This document shows positions 1 through 7,992 of a DNA stretch of 64,000 nucleotides, piece by piece. The notes under the pieces are model-generated. The model saw nothing but the letters and a program-made list of their open reading frames with translations. It made no database searches and was not told the DNA's origin. How positions within the stretch are numbered: position 1 is the first letter of the stretch; every line of letters starts with the position of its first letter. The stretch comes from Lachnospiraceae bacterium (GTDB lineage: Bacteria > Bacillota > Clostridia > Lachnospirales > Lachnospiraceae), in NCBI GenBank assembly GCA_017394885.1, contig JAFPWO010000031.1:1-64000 (forward strand), written 5' to 3'. The translations under genes were made by a program, and so were the position numbers.

Positions 1-119
1 CAATATCATAGATTTCCCGGCCGCCTTCTTTTTCCTGTCGGGCTTTGGTGAAAACGACGGCATCTGCGCTGAAGCCTGCATCCTTCAGAGCAATCTTTTT
101 TGCTTTTTCCACCCCGATC
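1..119. repeat. Intragenic 119-bp direct repeat, copy A
   Basis: Bases 1-119 are identical to 376-494 and the match may continue beyond the left edge. Both copies encode the same part of a PepSY module in the same gene. Confidence 0.95.
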
Positions 120-841
120 TTTTCCGGTGCCACTGGCTGTGTGGGAACGGGTTCTGTAGAGACCGGTTCCGTGGGAACGGGTTCCGTGGGAACGGGTTCT
201 GTAGAGACCGGTTCCGTGGGAACGGGTTCCGTGTGAGCGGGTTCCGTAGGGACGGGCTCGGTAGGTTCAGGTTCGGTAGGCACAGGCCGAATCGATTCCG
301 CATCTTTTTCCAGGATCTGTCCGCTGTACACATCGATCTCATACTCGTATTCCGTGTCTTCCGGTACATAGAACTCAATATCATAGATTTCCCGGCCGCC
401 TTCTTTTTCCTGTCGGGCTTTGGTGAAAACGACGGCATCTGCGCTGAAGCCTGCATCCTTCAGAGCAATCTTTTTTGCTTTTTCCACCCCGATCATTTTC
501 GCCGCAGATTGCCCGGTAACTTCCCCGGTGACATCCGTAATGATTGTTTCCATCTCTTTCTCCAGAACAGCGCCACTTCCGGAATCCAGCACATATTTAT
601 ACCGGAGTCCTCTTGCCGTGAATTCGATCTCATAGACAAAACGACCTTTTTCAAATCCGAACCGGCTGCTGACTTCCTCCGCTTCTTCTGGGAGGATCCC
701 CGCGTCCACATATGTAAATGACCGCGCGTCCTTCTCTCTGATGGCGCTGCTCCGGGCAATCTGGCCGGCTGCAAAAACGGCGCTGCCGCCCAGCAACATG
801 GCTCCCGCCAGCGCCAGGATCAATATTGTAATTCTCTTCAT
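1..841 (-). CDS. PepSY-domain exported protein, C-terminus beyond window
   Basis: The protein starts at 841 (GGAGGGAAAAAC then ATG) and runs off the left edge, so about 280 residues are seen. Residues 1-25 form a signal peptide or membrane anchor ending near FAAGQ. Two PepSY-type modules follow, marked by the segment IGVEKAKKIALKDAG, separated by a Pro-Thr-Glu-rich linker of five-residue TEPVP/TEPVS units. PepSY domains are known from peptidase inhibitors and from small exported proteins next to two-component systems. The gene lies 95 bp after the kinase on the same strand, which suggests a target or modulator of that system. The two modules share a 119-bp exact DNA repeat, a sign of very recent duplication. 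Family confidence is good; exact role is unknown. Confidence 0.75.
   Translation of the reverse strand, partial: MKRITILILALAGAMLLGGSAVFAAGQIARSSAIREKDARSFTYVDAGILPEEAEEVSSRFGFEKGRFVYEIEFTARGLRYKYVLDSGSGAVLEKEMETIITDVTGEVTGQSAAKMIGVEKAKKIALKDAGFSADAVVFTKARQEKEGGREIYDIEFYVPEDTEYEYEIDVYSGQILEKDAESIRPVPTEPEPTEPVPTEPAHTEPVPTEPVSTEPVPTEPVPTEPVSTEPVPTQPVAPEKIGVEKAKKIALKDAGFSADAVVFTKARQEKEGGREIYDI
141..285. repeat. 15-bp tandem repeats encoding TEPV(P/S) linker
   Basis: Two alternating 15-base units, gtgggaacgggttcc and gtagagaccggttcc, repeat about nine times. They encode a flexible Pro-Thr-Glu linker between the two PepSY modules. There are no unique spacers, so this is not CRISPR. Confidence 0.9.
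376..494. repeat. Intragenic 119-bp direct repeat, copy B
   Basis: Exact copy of bases 1-119. The match ends where copy A has gatct and copy B has gatca. Confidence 0.95.
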
Positions 842-867
842 GTTTTTCCCTCCTTTGAATTTGAACG

Positions 868-900
868 GGTCATGACCTTTTTACGACCTCATTATGACCT
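868..900 (-). promoter_or_regulatory. Triple 11-bp direct repeat, probable response-regulator operator
   Basis: Read on the minus strand, three units AGGTCATAATG, AGGTCGTAAAA and AGGTCATGACC follow each other with an 11-base period. They lie between the kinase stop and the PepSY start. Direct repeats at about one helical turn are the usual binding sites of OmpR/PhoB-type regulators. It is inferred, not shown, that the response regulator at 2353-3027 binds here and drives the PepSY gene. Confidence 0.5.
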
Positions 901-935
901 GTCAAGATTAAAGGATCATTAGAATGAAAAGTTTT

Positions 936-2336
936 TCAAAAAAACACCGGAAAAAGAATTATAAAGCGGCTTCCCCGGTCTTCTTCGCTCTCCAACCAGA
1001 CCTCAGCACCGTGAATCTGTGCAATTTTTTTGACCAGAGCAAGCCCCAGACCAGTTCCCTGCGCGTTTCGGGAAGAATCACTGCGGTAAAAGCGTTCAAA
1101 GATTTTTTCCTGTTCCTCCCGGGGAATCCCGGGCCCGTCATCTTCCACGGAGAGAATAACACCGCTCTCTTTCCGCTCCAGGCAGATCCGGATTTTCCCC
1201 TCAGGATCTCCGTACCGGTACGCATTGCTGATCAGGTTCTGCAGCAGCCGGCTCAGAAGATTCTCATTTCCTTTGATCTGAACATTCTCTTCTAACTCTA
1301 CCCGATATTGCAGCGGACTATCTCCCACCGGTGCCAGCGCATCGGCTGTTTCGCGCACCAGCTCAGACAGGTTTAGAGGAGTCAGCGGATACCGCTCTGC
1401 GGACAGATCCATACGGGAGTAGTCCAGCATGTCACGGATCAGGGCACTCATCCGCTCGCCTTGCTTATGCACCACTTCCAGCGCTTCCCGATATTCTTCC
1501 GCGGACCGTTCTTTCTCCAGCGTATATTCTGTCTGCGCCAGAATCACGGAAGTTGGTGTGCGCAATTCATGGGAAGCATCTGACGTAAATTGCTTTTCCC
1601 GCTCAAACGATGCCTCCAACTTTTCCATCATCTGATTAAACGTGGCAGCCAGTTGCCCCACTTCATCCTCGGTCCGGATGCCTTCGATTCGGCGGTCCAG
1701 CTTATCTCCCCGGGCTATGTCGCCAGCTGCTGTCTCGACATCCTTTAATGGCTTCAACATCCGGTCTGTGACAAGATAGAGGGCCAGCACCGCCAGCAGG
1801 ATCAGGATCGGCAACAGGATCAGTGACAGGCGGGTGATCGAGGCCAGCGGCGCCAGAGATTTGGTCTCCGACACCATCCCTCTCAGCCACAGATCCCCGA
1901 TTTGATCCTGCCGTATGCTGCGGTCATACAAGATATATGTTTCGCCGCCGCTTTCCGCGTACCAAATCCCGGTGTTGCGGAAACTGCGGGTGCCCGTCTG
2001 GCGTGCTAGCGGATCTTCGCCGTAAAGCAGCGTGCCCTCTCCGTCGTACAGGGCGGCAAAAACTCCGCCCATCTCTTTCAGAAAGTCCTCATCGATCTCC
2101 AGGAACCCGTTCTTATAGGGGATATAAGAATTTGCCTCCCTGTGGTCCTGCGCTTCCGCGAAGCGGATCATGCCGACATTTTTCTCCACGGCATCTATCA
2201 GGTATTCCCGGTTGATGCTGCGCAGTACCAGACCGCTGGAAAAACGGACCGCCAGAAAAGACAGTCCCACCGCCAGCACCAACAGGACTGCAGACCAGAA
2301 CGATATTTTTAACCGGATACTGTTTCCTATTTTCAT
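936..2336 (-). CDS. Membrane sensor histidine kinase (HAMP, HisKA, HATPase)
   Basis: 466 residues. Membrane segment at about 10-33, an extracellular sensor of about 120 residues, second membrane segment at about 165-188 (LSLILLPILILLAVLALYLV), then HAMP. The phosphoacceptor is H256 in SHELRTP. The ATPase lid follows with the N box (LLQNLISNAYRY), G1 (DDGPGIP) and G2 (GTGLGLAL). It starts 16 bp after the response regulator stop, so the two form an operon. Layout matches the CpxA/ArlS type, in which the sensor detects an envelope signal and phosphorylates the partner regulator. The signal cannot be read from the sequence. Confidence 0.93.
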   Translation of the reverse strand: MKIGNSIRLKISFWSAVLLVLAVGLSFLAVRFSSGLVLRSINREYLIDAVEKNVGMIRFAEAQDHREANSYIPYKNGFLEIDEDFLKEMGGVFAALYDGEGTLLYGEDPLARQTGTRSFRNTGIWYAESGGETYILYDRSIRQDQIGDLWLRGMVSETKSLAPLASITRLSLILLPILILLAVLALYLVTDRMLKPLKDVETAAGDIARGDKLDRRIEGIRTEDEVGQLAATFNQMMEKLEASFEREKQFTSDASHELRTPTSVILAQTEYTLEKERSAEEYREALEVVHKQGERMSALIRDMLDYSRMDLSAERYPLTPLNLSELVRETADALAPVGDSPLQYRVELEENVQIKGNENLLSRLLQNLISNAYRYGDPEGKIRICLERKESGVILSVEDDGPGIPREEQEKIFERFYRSDSSRNAQGTGLGLALVKKIAQIHGAEVWLESEEDRGSRFIILFPVFF

Positions 2337-2352
2337 ATGGATCCTCTTTTCT

Positions 2353-3027
2353 TCAGAGTGAATCCTCCAAACGGTAACCTGCGCCTCTTATGGTCCGGAT
2401 CAGGCGGACAGCATGTCCTTCATCGATCTTCTTTCTCAGATAACTGATATAGACGTCCACTACGTTAGTGCCGCCTTCGTAATCATAATTCCAGATATGA
2501 TCTTCGATTTGCTCCCGGCTCAGCACCTGGTTTTTATGAAGCAGCAGGTATTCGAGCAATGCATACTCCTTTGCTGACAGTTCAACGTTTTTTCCGGCCC
2601 TGCTCACACGGTGTGCAGCGGTATCCATCGTCAGGTCAGCGGCAGTCAGGATGCTGCTGGCTGCTCCGGCTTTGCTGCGGGTCAGCACGCGCACACGGGC
2701 AAGCAACTCCGGCAGGGAGAATGGCTTCACCAGATAATCTGCTGCGCCAAGATCCAGGCCTTTAACCTTATCCTCCACGGAATCCCGCGCGGTCAGGAAC
2801 AAGACCGGTGTTTTAATCCCCTTGCCGCGCATTTTCCGCAGCAGGGAAAAGCCATCTATACCGGGCATCATAACATCCAGGATCACTCCGTCATAATCCG
2901 TTCCCGCCAGACAGTCCCACGCATCCTGTCCGTTCAGGCAGGCATCAACGCTGTATCCTTCTTCTATCAGCCGCCTTGTCAGGATTCGGTTCAGGTCTTC
3001 TTCATCTTCCGCAAACAACAAACGCAT
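2353..3027 (-). CDS. OmpR-family response regulator
   Basis: 224 residues from the ATG at 3027, chosen because GGGAGG lies upstream at good spacing and the receiver fold begins right there (MRLLFAEDEED). A start at 3132 is possible but adds 35 unrelated residues. Receiver domain 1-120 has the acidic pair E7/D8, the phosphorylated D51 (LDVMMPG) and the lysine in LVKPF. A winged-helix DNA-binding domain fills 125-224 and ends RTIRGAGYRLE, typical of OmpR/PhoB. It is first in the operon with the histidine kinase and PepSY gene, and probably regulates the PepSY gene through the repeats at 868-900. Confidence 0.94.
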   Translation of the reverse strand: MRLLFAEDEEDLNRILTRRLIEEGYSVDACLNGQDAWDCLAGTDYDGVILDVMMPGIDGFSLLRKMRGKGIKTPVLFLTARDSVEDKVKGLDLGAADYLVKPFSLPELLARVRVLTRSKAGAASSILTAADLTMDTAAHRVSRAGKNVELSAKEYALLEYLLLHKNQVLSREQIEDHIWNYDYEGGTNVVDVYISYLRKKIDEGHAVRLIRTIRGAGYRLEDSL

Positions 3028-3333
3028 GCTCTGCCTCCCACCCGGCTCGACGGGCTGTTTATATGATTCACACAGCAGCATTTTCTTCCATAACGCTGCT
3101 CGTACCGCATTAGGGTCACTGTTCTCTTCCATATCTGGATATTATTTATTATTATACAGAATCAACATTAAAGCAAGATTAGAAAAAGCTGGATGTCAGA
3201 AAAGACAGAAGCGCCGTATTTCCATAATTCTTCCCGACAAAAAACATCGAATTCGATCATATGACCTAGCCAAAATCGTGTTTTTTACTTAACATATTCA
3301 AGGATTATCATCAATTGACAGGTTTTATCAGCT
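3028..3333. other. AT-rich intergenic stretch upstream of the two-component operon
   Basis: About 300 bp without a convincing gene. It holds the upstream region of the regulator, including a TATAAT-like box on the minus strand near 3155. Its composition is richer in A+T than both flanks. It ends where the tRNA fragment begins. No integrase or other mobility gene is visible. Confidence 0.4.
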
Positions 3334-3618
3334 CTTTAAGATCCCTCGGTGGCGACACCGTGCCGGTTCGAGTCCGGCCACCCGCACAGGAAAAATCCGC
3401 TGGAACTCCAGCGGATTTTTATATGAAAAAAGCAGATATTCCGTTTCCGAAATCTCTGCTTCGTCGTTCATCCGCTTTCTGCTTCTCCTGTTGTAGGCCT
3501 TGCCGTTCGGTACCGTTCTGGTCACCGGGCTGATGCCTTCCCAGGTCTTCCTCTGTCTGGCGTGGAACTTTTTCTGCTCTTTCTTGCTCTTTTTGCCTAA
3601 CGGCACAAATTTGTCCAT
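3328..3618 (-). CDS. Small conserved basic protein with aberrant C-terminal extension
   Basis: 96 residues from ATG 3618, preceded by AAGGAGGTCGCT. The first 50 residues (MDKFVPLGKKSKKEQ..., then SPVTRTVPNGKAYNRR) resemble a short, Lys/Arg-rich protein of Firmicutes that I recognise only as conserved hypothetical, usually about 50-60 residues. The frame has no stop at the expected place. It runs on through the hairpin at 3391-3420 and antisense through the tRNA fragment (VAGLEPARCRHRG is the typical antisense-tRNA translation) before stopping at 3328. Transcripts ending at the hairpin would lack a stop codon. The N-terminal part is likely real; the tail is probably an artefact of stop loss. 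Confidence 0.6.
   Translation of the reverse strand: MDKFVPLGKKSKKEQKKFHARQRKTWEGISPVTRTVPNGKAYNRRSRKRMNDEAEISETEYLLFSYKNPLEFQRIFPVRVAGLEPARCRHRGILKS
3334..3386 (+). pseudogene. tRNA-Leu 3' half (anticodon loop to discriminator), likely att remnant
   Basis: The fragment begins in an anticodon loop (TTTAAGA, anticodon UAA). It continues through a long variable arm (CGGTG-GCGA-CACCG), a perfect T arm (GCCGG-TTCGAGT-CCGGC), the 3' acceptor strand CACCCGC and discriminator A. The variable arm and A73 mark it as tRNA-Leu. No matching 5' acceptor strand (GCGGGTG), D arm or 5' anticodon stem exists upstream, so it is not a functional tRNA. This is the part duplicated when tyrosine recombinases insert elements into tRNA genes. 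Confidence 0.75.
3391..3420. terminator. Rho-independent terminator after the tRNA fragment
   Basis: Perfect 13-bp hairpin AAAAATCCGCTGG / CCAGCGGATTTTT with a four-base loop, symmetric with A and T tracts, so it works on both strands. It probably ended the original tRNA-Leu gene. Confidence 0.85.
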
Positions 3619-3642
3619 AGCGACCTCCTTACCGATATTTGA

Positions 3643-4113
3643 TTAAACTTTTTTCTCTTGTGACCGGAGGCTGGAAACAGCCTCCGTCTCTTCCAAGATC
3701 GCGCGTGCCTGATGATACCGCTCAATGCGCGCCAGATCCCGGGCTGTCGGATGATCGATGCGGCCAAGATCGCAGTTGTGTTCCAGATCAGCGAGCTTCA
3801 CGCAGCGGGCCACCGGATTATCTTTCAGCGCCGCGACATACTCCAGATAGGGAACCGATTCGTCGTGTGTAAGCAGCGCCAGCGCGTCGGTCACCGCCGG
3901 CGGAAAGCCCATGGCTTTGATATCCTCCAGCGTATAATCCGTATCCTCCACCACGTCGTGCAGCAGGGCGGCGGCCGTGGTGATCTCGTCCGGCATCTGC
4001 TCCGCCAGATGCAGCGGATGCGTAACATAAGGGAGCCCGCTCTTGTCGAGCTGGCCCTCATGCGCCTTAAAGCTTAGCTTTATCGCTTTCTTGGTCAGGT
4101 CCGTATAAATCAT
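3643..4113 (-). CDS. SpoT/MESH1-type HD-domain hydrolase, stand-alone
   Basis: 156 residues; GAGGGAAAACT precedes the ATG. The order YVTHPLHLAEQM, ALLHDVVEDTDYT, VKLADLEHN is that of the metal-binding HD domain in (p)ppGpp hydrolases: a His early, the HD pair, and a late Asp. There is no synthetase, TGS or ACT domain, so it resembles small alarmone hydrolases. A (p)ppGpp 3'-pyrophosphatase role is likely from family knowledge, but these small proteins can act on other nucleotides. It follows a row of short genes on the same strand. Confidence 0.8.
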   Translation of the reverse strand: MIYTDLTKKAIKLSFKAHEGQLDKSGLPYVTHPLHLAEQMPDEITTAAALLHDVVEDTDYTLEDIKAMGFPPAVTDALALLTHDESVPYLEYVAALKDNPVARCVKLADLEHNCDLGRIDHPTARDLARIERYHQARAILEETEAVSSLRSQEKKV

Positions 4114-4187
4114 AGTTTTCCCTCATTATTCAGCGAGCTTTTTGCCGGACGCGGTACGATCTTCCCGGCCCGCGTCACTGCGGCACG

Positions 4188-4397
4188 CTACTCTTCATCC
4201 GCCAGCAGTTCCCGGATCGTCCGGGCATCCTCGGCGGTCAGATTGGCGGGGTCGACACCGCAGTCCCAGGCGGCGTTGAACAACGCCTTGCCGCCCCGCA
4301 CCTCGTCCGCGATCTCCTCCAGCTTATCCGCCGGAACGCCGAAATAGCCGGTATCATGAAGCATGGCAAATTCTGCCGGGTCAAAAGGAATCGGCAT
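4188..4397 (-). CDS. Small acidic hypothetical protein, 69 aa
   Basis: AAGGAGGTTCCCT precedes the ATG at 4397. The 69 residues (starting MPIPFDPAEFAMLHDTGYFG) are soluble, acidic and probably helical, with the tail LTAEDARTIRELLADEE. I recognise no domain. Same strand as its neighbours, about 50 bp from the macro-domain gene, so co-transcription is plausible. Confidence 0.6.
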   Translation of the reverse strand: MPIPFDPAEFAMLHDTGYFGVPADKLEEIADEVRGGKALFNAAWDCGVDPANLTAEDARTIRELLADEE

Positions 4398-4448
4398 AGG
4401 GAACCTCCTTACTATTATTGCATCCCGCTTGATCAGGTCTGCCTGCCG

Positions 4449-4988
4449 TCACGCCTTATACTTTGCGGCGATCTCATCCAGGGTATCCTGTCCCAGGGAA
4501 ATAATATGGTCATCCAGCACCGCAAAGACGACCTTCAGATCCACGTCAGGATTCTTTTCAAAGAAATCCGTGCATGCCTGAACCGCTTTTCTCCACGCTT
4601 TATCTTTCGGGTAGCCGAATATACCCGCCGAGATCAGCGGAAAGCCGATGGAACGGCATCCGTTTTCTGCCGCCAGTTCCAGGGATCTTCGGTACGCCCC
4701 ATAGAGCTTTTGCGGTTCCCCGTGATGGCCGTCACGCCAGATGGGGCCGACCGCATGGATTATATACTTCGCCTTCAGGTTGAAACCGGGAGTAATGACA
4801 GCCGAGCCGGTATCGCAGCGGCCGATGGCATCGCAGGCTTTCTGCAGTTCATTCCGTCCCGCCGCCGTAAAAATAGCCCCGCAGACCCCGCCTCCGGCCC
4901 ACAGGCCTTCGTTGGCCGCGTTGACAATGGCATCGGCATTCAGGTCTGTGATGCCGATCTTTTGTATCCTTATCGATTGTTCAGGCAT
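4449..4988 (-). CDS. Macro-domain ADP-ribose hydrolase
   Basis: 179 residues, start ATG 4988 after AGAGGAGAAAGCTT. One macro domain fills the protein: DAIVNAANEGLWAGGGVCGAIF carries the ligand-binding Asn and the Gly-rich loop, followed by YIIHAVGPIWRDG and FPLISAGIFGYP. These residues bind ADP-ribose and hydrolyse O-acetyl-ADP-ribose or remove ADP-ribose from proteins in the YmdB/MacroD group. Cytoplasmic, no signal peptide. The exact substrate cannot be told from sequence. Confidence 0.88.
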   Translation of the reverse strand: MPEQSIRIQKIGITDLNADAIVNAANEGLWAGGGVCGAIFTAAGRNELQKACDAIGRCDTGSAVITPGFNLKAKYIIHAVGPIWRDGHHGEPQKLYGAYRRSLELAAENGCRSIGFPLISAGIFGYPKDKAWRKAVQACTDFFEKNPDVDLKVVFAVLDDHIISLGQDTLDEIAAKYKA

Positions 4989-5163
4989 AAGCTTTCTCCT
5001 CTTCTCTTTCGATGATTCGTCTCAGTGCTGGATAAAAGTTACGAAATGATATCGCATCGTTTCAGTACATCTTTCCCGGATACTCATTTTGTTTCCTCTG
5101 TTTTCTCAAGTGACTCCAGGCTTCCCTGTGCAGGGCAGATATGATCTGTCATTGAAGCATCTC

Positions 5164-7170
5164 CTATCTCCGGTACATCTCCGTTTTCTCCATCACCATA
5201 TATCCTCCCGGTTTATCGCCAAAGTACGCTGCGCCTTCTTCTTCGCTCGGATGGTAGAAGAACTGGATCACCCGGCAAGGCGCAGACAGCGTATAGGCAG
5301 AGGTGGCCGGCGAAAAGTGGATCTCGCCGATCTCCTGCATTTCCCAGGCGACCTCGCCGTTTTCATTGATATACAGGCATCCGCCCAGGCTCCCCGGCCA
5401 TTTCTTTAAAATCCGCAGCGCTTCCGCATCGCAGACGCCGTTTCCGATGGGGACAATATAAAGGACCGCCGTGTATCTGTCTTTCACCAGTGCGGTGAGT
5501 TCCGGGGTAAGAGCAGTAAAATCCTGCGTTTCTTTCAACATTTCAAAGCACTCTTCAATCACATCCTGCACTTCATCCCGCGCGCTTCTGTTTACGACCT
5601 CATGGTCTGTGCAGAGATACGCCGAAACATACAGAAATCCTTCGTTCTCAAAAAGATCGCATACGGTCAGTGTCTGTCCTTCCGGGGCTTCGAGCGTCAA
5701 AGCCAGCGCCTGCTGATCCGGCCGGTCCTCGGAAACAGAATAGATATCCGCCTTGTAACTGCGGTGATTCTTCTCCTGCACCGCGTACAGCGCGCCTTCT
5801 TCCGAGAGACACACCGGAGTGTCGGATACTGCCAGTTCACTGCGCCGCAGAAGCTGTCCGTTTTCATCGAACGTCAGCAGCTCCGTCCGCCCGTCTTTCC
5901 GGATCACGCAGCGAAGCGCCCCGTCTTCCTCCCCGGCATCCAGCAGCTCGGGCCACCCGTGGGAATCGGCGTTTTCCTTGTACTGCCAGAGTCGCTTTCC
6001 GCTGCAGTCGTAGCGCTCCAGATAATAGGCCTGCGGCGCGGCGCTTAAGGCGTTATATTCCGTCCCGCAGAGCAGGATCCCGTCTGCGGTGGGCATCGAA
6101 GAATGAATACTGTAAGGCAGGCCCACCCGCCAGAGGATGCGCTCTTCTTCCCAGAAGGACAGCATCGACTGCGCCTCTGCCGCCTCCGGACTGAAAAGCG
6201 CCCGGGCTTTTTCGGAGTCCAGATTGGCCTTGCAGAAATACGTAATGCGTCCTTCCTTTCCGTTCAGGCGGGTCCAGAGCGGCCGCTCTTCCTCCGCCGG
6301 GATGTAGGAATCCGCCGGATACTCCGCCGGATCATTATAATACAGGGAGGCGATCAGACAATGGGGGATAAAGTCGTCAAACTGCGAGCTGAGCATGCCC
6401 CACTCGATCTGCTTCCAGGTAAGGTTCGGATCTTTTGTCAGCACATAGTGCTCGGCTTTGTGGTACAGCGCGGTCGGGACGCTGATGGCGTCCTCAAGAT
6501 GCAGCAGATACGGGAAGCACTGTTCTTCGCCCTCCTTCTGATCGCTCTGCCGGGCCGTGCAGTGATATTGTTCCCCGTCGTATTCCAGCATCGTCAGCCA
6601 GCACTGCGGATATGTCGGGTAAAGCTCCTCAAAGTATTCCACGCCGTAGCGGGTCCCGGTGAGCGTATGCCAGGAAACCATATACAGCTTCGCTTTTTCT
6701 CCCTGCGCGGTCCGGCTCATGAAATCGTCCAGCACTTCCTGCCCGCCGCGGATCCGGCCGTTCTCCGTATATACCATGAGTTCCTGACTGCTTTCGACGA
6801 CTGTCGTATACGGATCCTCATTGTTTTTCTGACCAAAATTCCAGGTCACCACGTTCTCCTGTTCCAAAGCCCAGGCCAGGACCTCCCCGGGGCTTTCTCC
6901 CCGCAGGCCGATACCGTCCCACTGCTTCTGAAATGCATCGCCTTCTGCCGGGGCGGCAGCCGTTTCTTCCGCGGCGGTACTCTCCGCCGCCGGTTCTTTT
7001 ACGGTTTCGGGCTCTTCCGTTTTATCCGCCGGCGATCCGGCCGGTTCCGCTGCACTTTCAGTCGTTTCCGCTGCCGGTTCCGTGATTTCCGTATCTTCTT
7101 TTTTGGCGCCGCAGGCACATAAAGCGAGAATAAGCAGCAGCCCCGTAACAAAGCGTAAAGACTTTCTCAT
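5164..7170 (-). CDS. Large lipoprotein with probable beta-propeller C-terminus
   Basis: 668 residues after AAAGGAGGCCGGT. Signal peptide with lipobox LCAC, so C20 is lipidated and the protein sits on the outer membrane face. Residues 22-75 are a Glu/Ala/Thr/Pro-rich linker. Residues about 80-330 form a globular domain (LAWALEQENVVTWNFGQ...). From about 330 on, repeats such as YYLERYDCSGKRLWQYKENADS and LLTFDENGQLLRRSEL look like WD/PQQ-like blades. No enzyme motif is seen. A second, shorter propeller-like lipoprotein lies at 14351-15616. Function unknown; an envelope sensor or binding role is a guess. Confidence 0.8.
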   Translation of the reverse strand: MRKSLRFVTGLLLILALCACGAKKEDTEITEPAAETTESAAEPAGSPADKTEEPETVKEPAAESTAAEETAAAPAEGDAFQKQWDGIGLRGESPGEVLAWALEQENVVTWNFGQKNNEDPYTTVVESSQELMVYTENGRIRGGQEVLDDFMSRTAQGEKAKLYMVSWHTLTGTRYGVEYFEELYPTYPQCWLTMLEYDGEQYHCTARQSDQKEGEEQCFPYLLHLEDAISVPTALYHKAEHYVLTKDPNLTWKQIEWGMLSSQFDDFIPHCLIASLYYNDPAEYPADSYIPAEEERPLWTRLNGKEGRITYFCKANLDSEKARALFSPEAAEAQSMLSFWEEERILWRVGLPYSIHSSMPTADGILLCGTEYNALSAAPQAYYLERYDCSGKRLWQYKENADSHGWPELLDAGEEDGALRCVIRKDGRTELLTFDENGQLLRRSELAVSDTPVCLSEEGALYAVQEKNHRSYKADIYSVSEDRPDQQALALTLEAPEGQTLTVCDLFENEGFLYVSAYLCTDHEVVNRSARDEVQDVIEECFEMLKETQDFTALTPELTALVKDRYTAVLYIVPIGNGVCDAEALRILKKWPGSLGGCLYINENGEVAWEMQEIGEIHFSPATSAYTLSAPCRVIQFFYHPSEEEGAAYFGDKPGGYMVMEKTEMYRR

Positions 7171-7224
7171 ACCGGCCTCCTTTCCTGAACAGACCGAAAA
7201 CGTCCGATTCTTCCGTCTGTAATA

Positions 7225-7992
7225 TTATATGGATTCCAGTTCCTTTTCAAGAACGTTGGCATAGCGCTGCACGGCCGGTCCCAGCGAGGCAAGCCAGGCC
7301 TTCACCTCCGCCCGGTCCCTGTACTCCAGCGGATCCTGGCGGACCTGCAGGGCTTTTCGCAGCGGCTCTTCATCGGCAAAGAGGTGTTCCGCAAGCGCCC
7401 AGCGCCCGGCCCGCGTTTTGGCGATCACGTCATGATACCGCAGCGTATAGAGGCACCGCGCGATATCCAGCAGCCAGCCGCAGGAATAAAGGCTCTCATC
7501 GGTCTGAACGGCGCAGCGCCGGATCGCTTCATAATGTTTTCGGACTGCCTCGGCCAGCTCAGCCTGCCCCGGGCAGAGAAAGATGGAGCGGTCATCACTG
7601 CCCCACGCGCAGCGGCCGTACCGGCAAAGCGAAAAGCGGGAGAAGACGTCCGGCTCGTACCGGTCCGTGATCCGCTGCCCGCTCGTTCCCCAGTAAACGA
7701 GCCGGTTGTACCGGCCCGAAAGATACTCCTCCAGGCTGACGATAATGCCTTCAAAGCAGCGGTAATACGGGTTTTTCGGCTCGCGCGCGGAAAGCGCCTG
7801 CCGCAGCATCAGCAGCCGCTCCGCCTGCTCCTGCGTAACCGGACCGTTCGAAAAAGCCATGAAATCAATATCGCTCCAGCCGGGCTTAAAGTCTTCCAGC
7901 ACGACGCTGCCGTACAGCCAGATGCTGTGCAGCTGTTCCTCTCCCAGGATCTTCGTGATCTCCTCTGTCATCTGCCGGACCGAATCAGTCAT
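7225..7992 (-). CDS. Aminoglycoside adenylyltransferase-like nucleotidyltransferase
   Basis: 255 residues. Residues 25-47 carry the polymerase-beta-like core, YGSVVLEDFKPGWSDIDFM, with the GS and DxD residues that bind Mg-NTP. The C-terminal helical part (LYSCGWLLDIARCLYTLRY) matches the family of ANT(3'')/ANT(9)-like enzymes and DUF4111 relatives. These transfer AMP to streptomycin/spectinomycin, but chromosomal relatives often have unknown substrates, so resistance should not be assumed. Its ATG overlaps the stop of the upstream thioesterase by four bases, giving translational coupling. Confidence 0.8.
   Translation of the reverse strand: MTDSVRQMTEEITKILGEEQLHSIWLYGSVVLEDFKPGWSDIDFMAFSNGPVTQEQAERLLMLRQALSAREPKNPYYRCFEGIIVSLEEYLSGRYNRLVYWGTSGQRITDRYEPDVFSRFSLCRYGRCAWGSDDRSIFLCPGQAELAEAVRKHYEAIRRCAVQTDESLYSCGWLLDIARCLYTLRYHDVIAKTRAGRWALAEHLFADEEPLRKALQVRQDPLEYRDRAEVKAWLASLGPAVQRYANVLEKELESI

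Noticed and set aside
141..285. Tandem repeat possibly CRISPR
   Set aside because: In-frame 15-bp units coding for a TEPV linker.
2353..3132. Longer response regulator starting at 3132
   Set aside because: The 35 extra residues match nothing and lack a ribosome site; ATG 3027 has one and begins the receiver fold.
7225..7992. Streptomycin resistance gene
   Set aside because: Only the fold supports it; the substrate of this chromosomal nucleotidyltransferase cannot be told.
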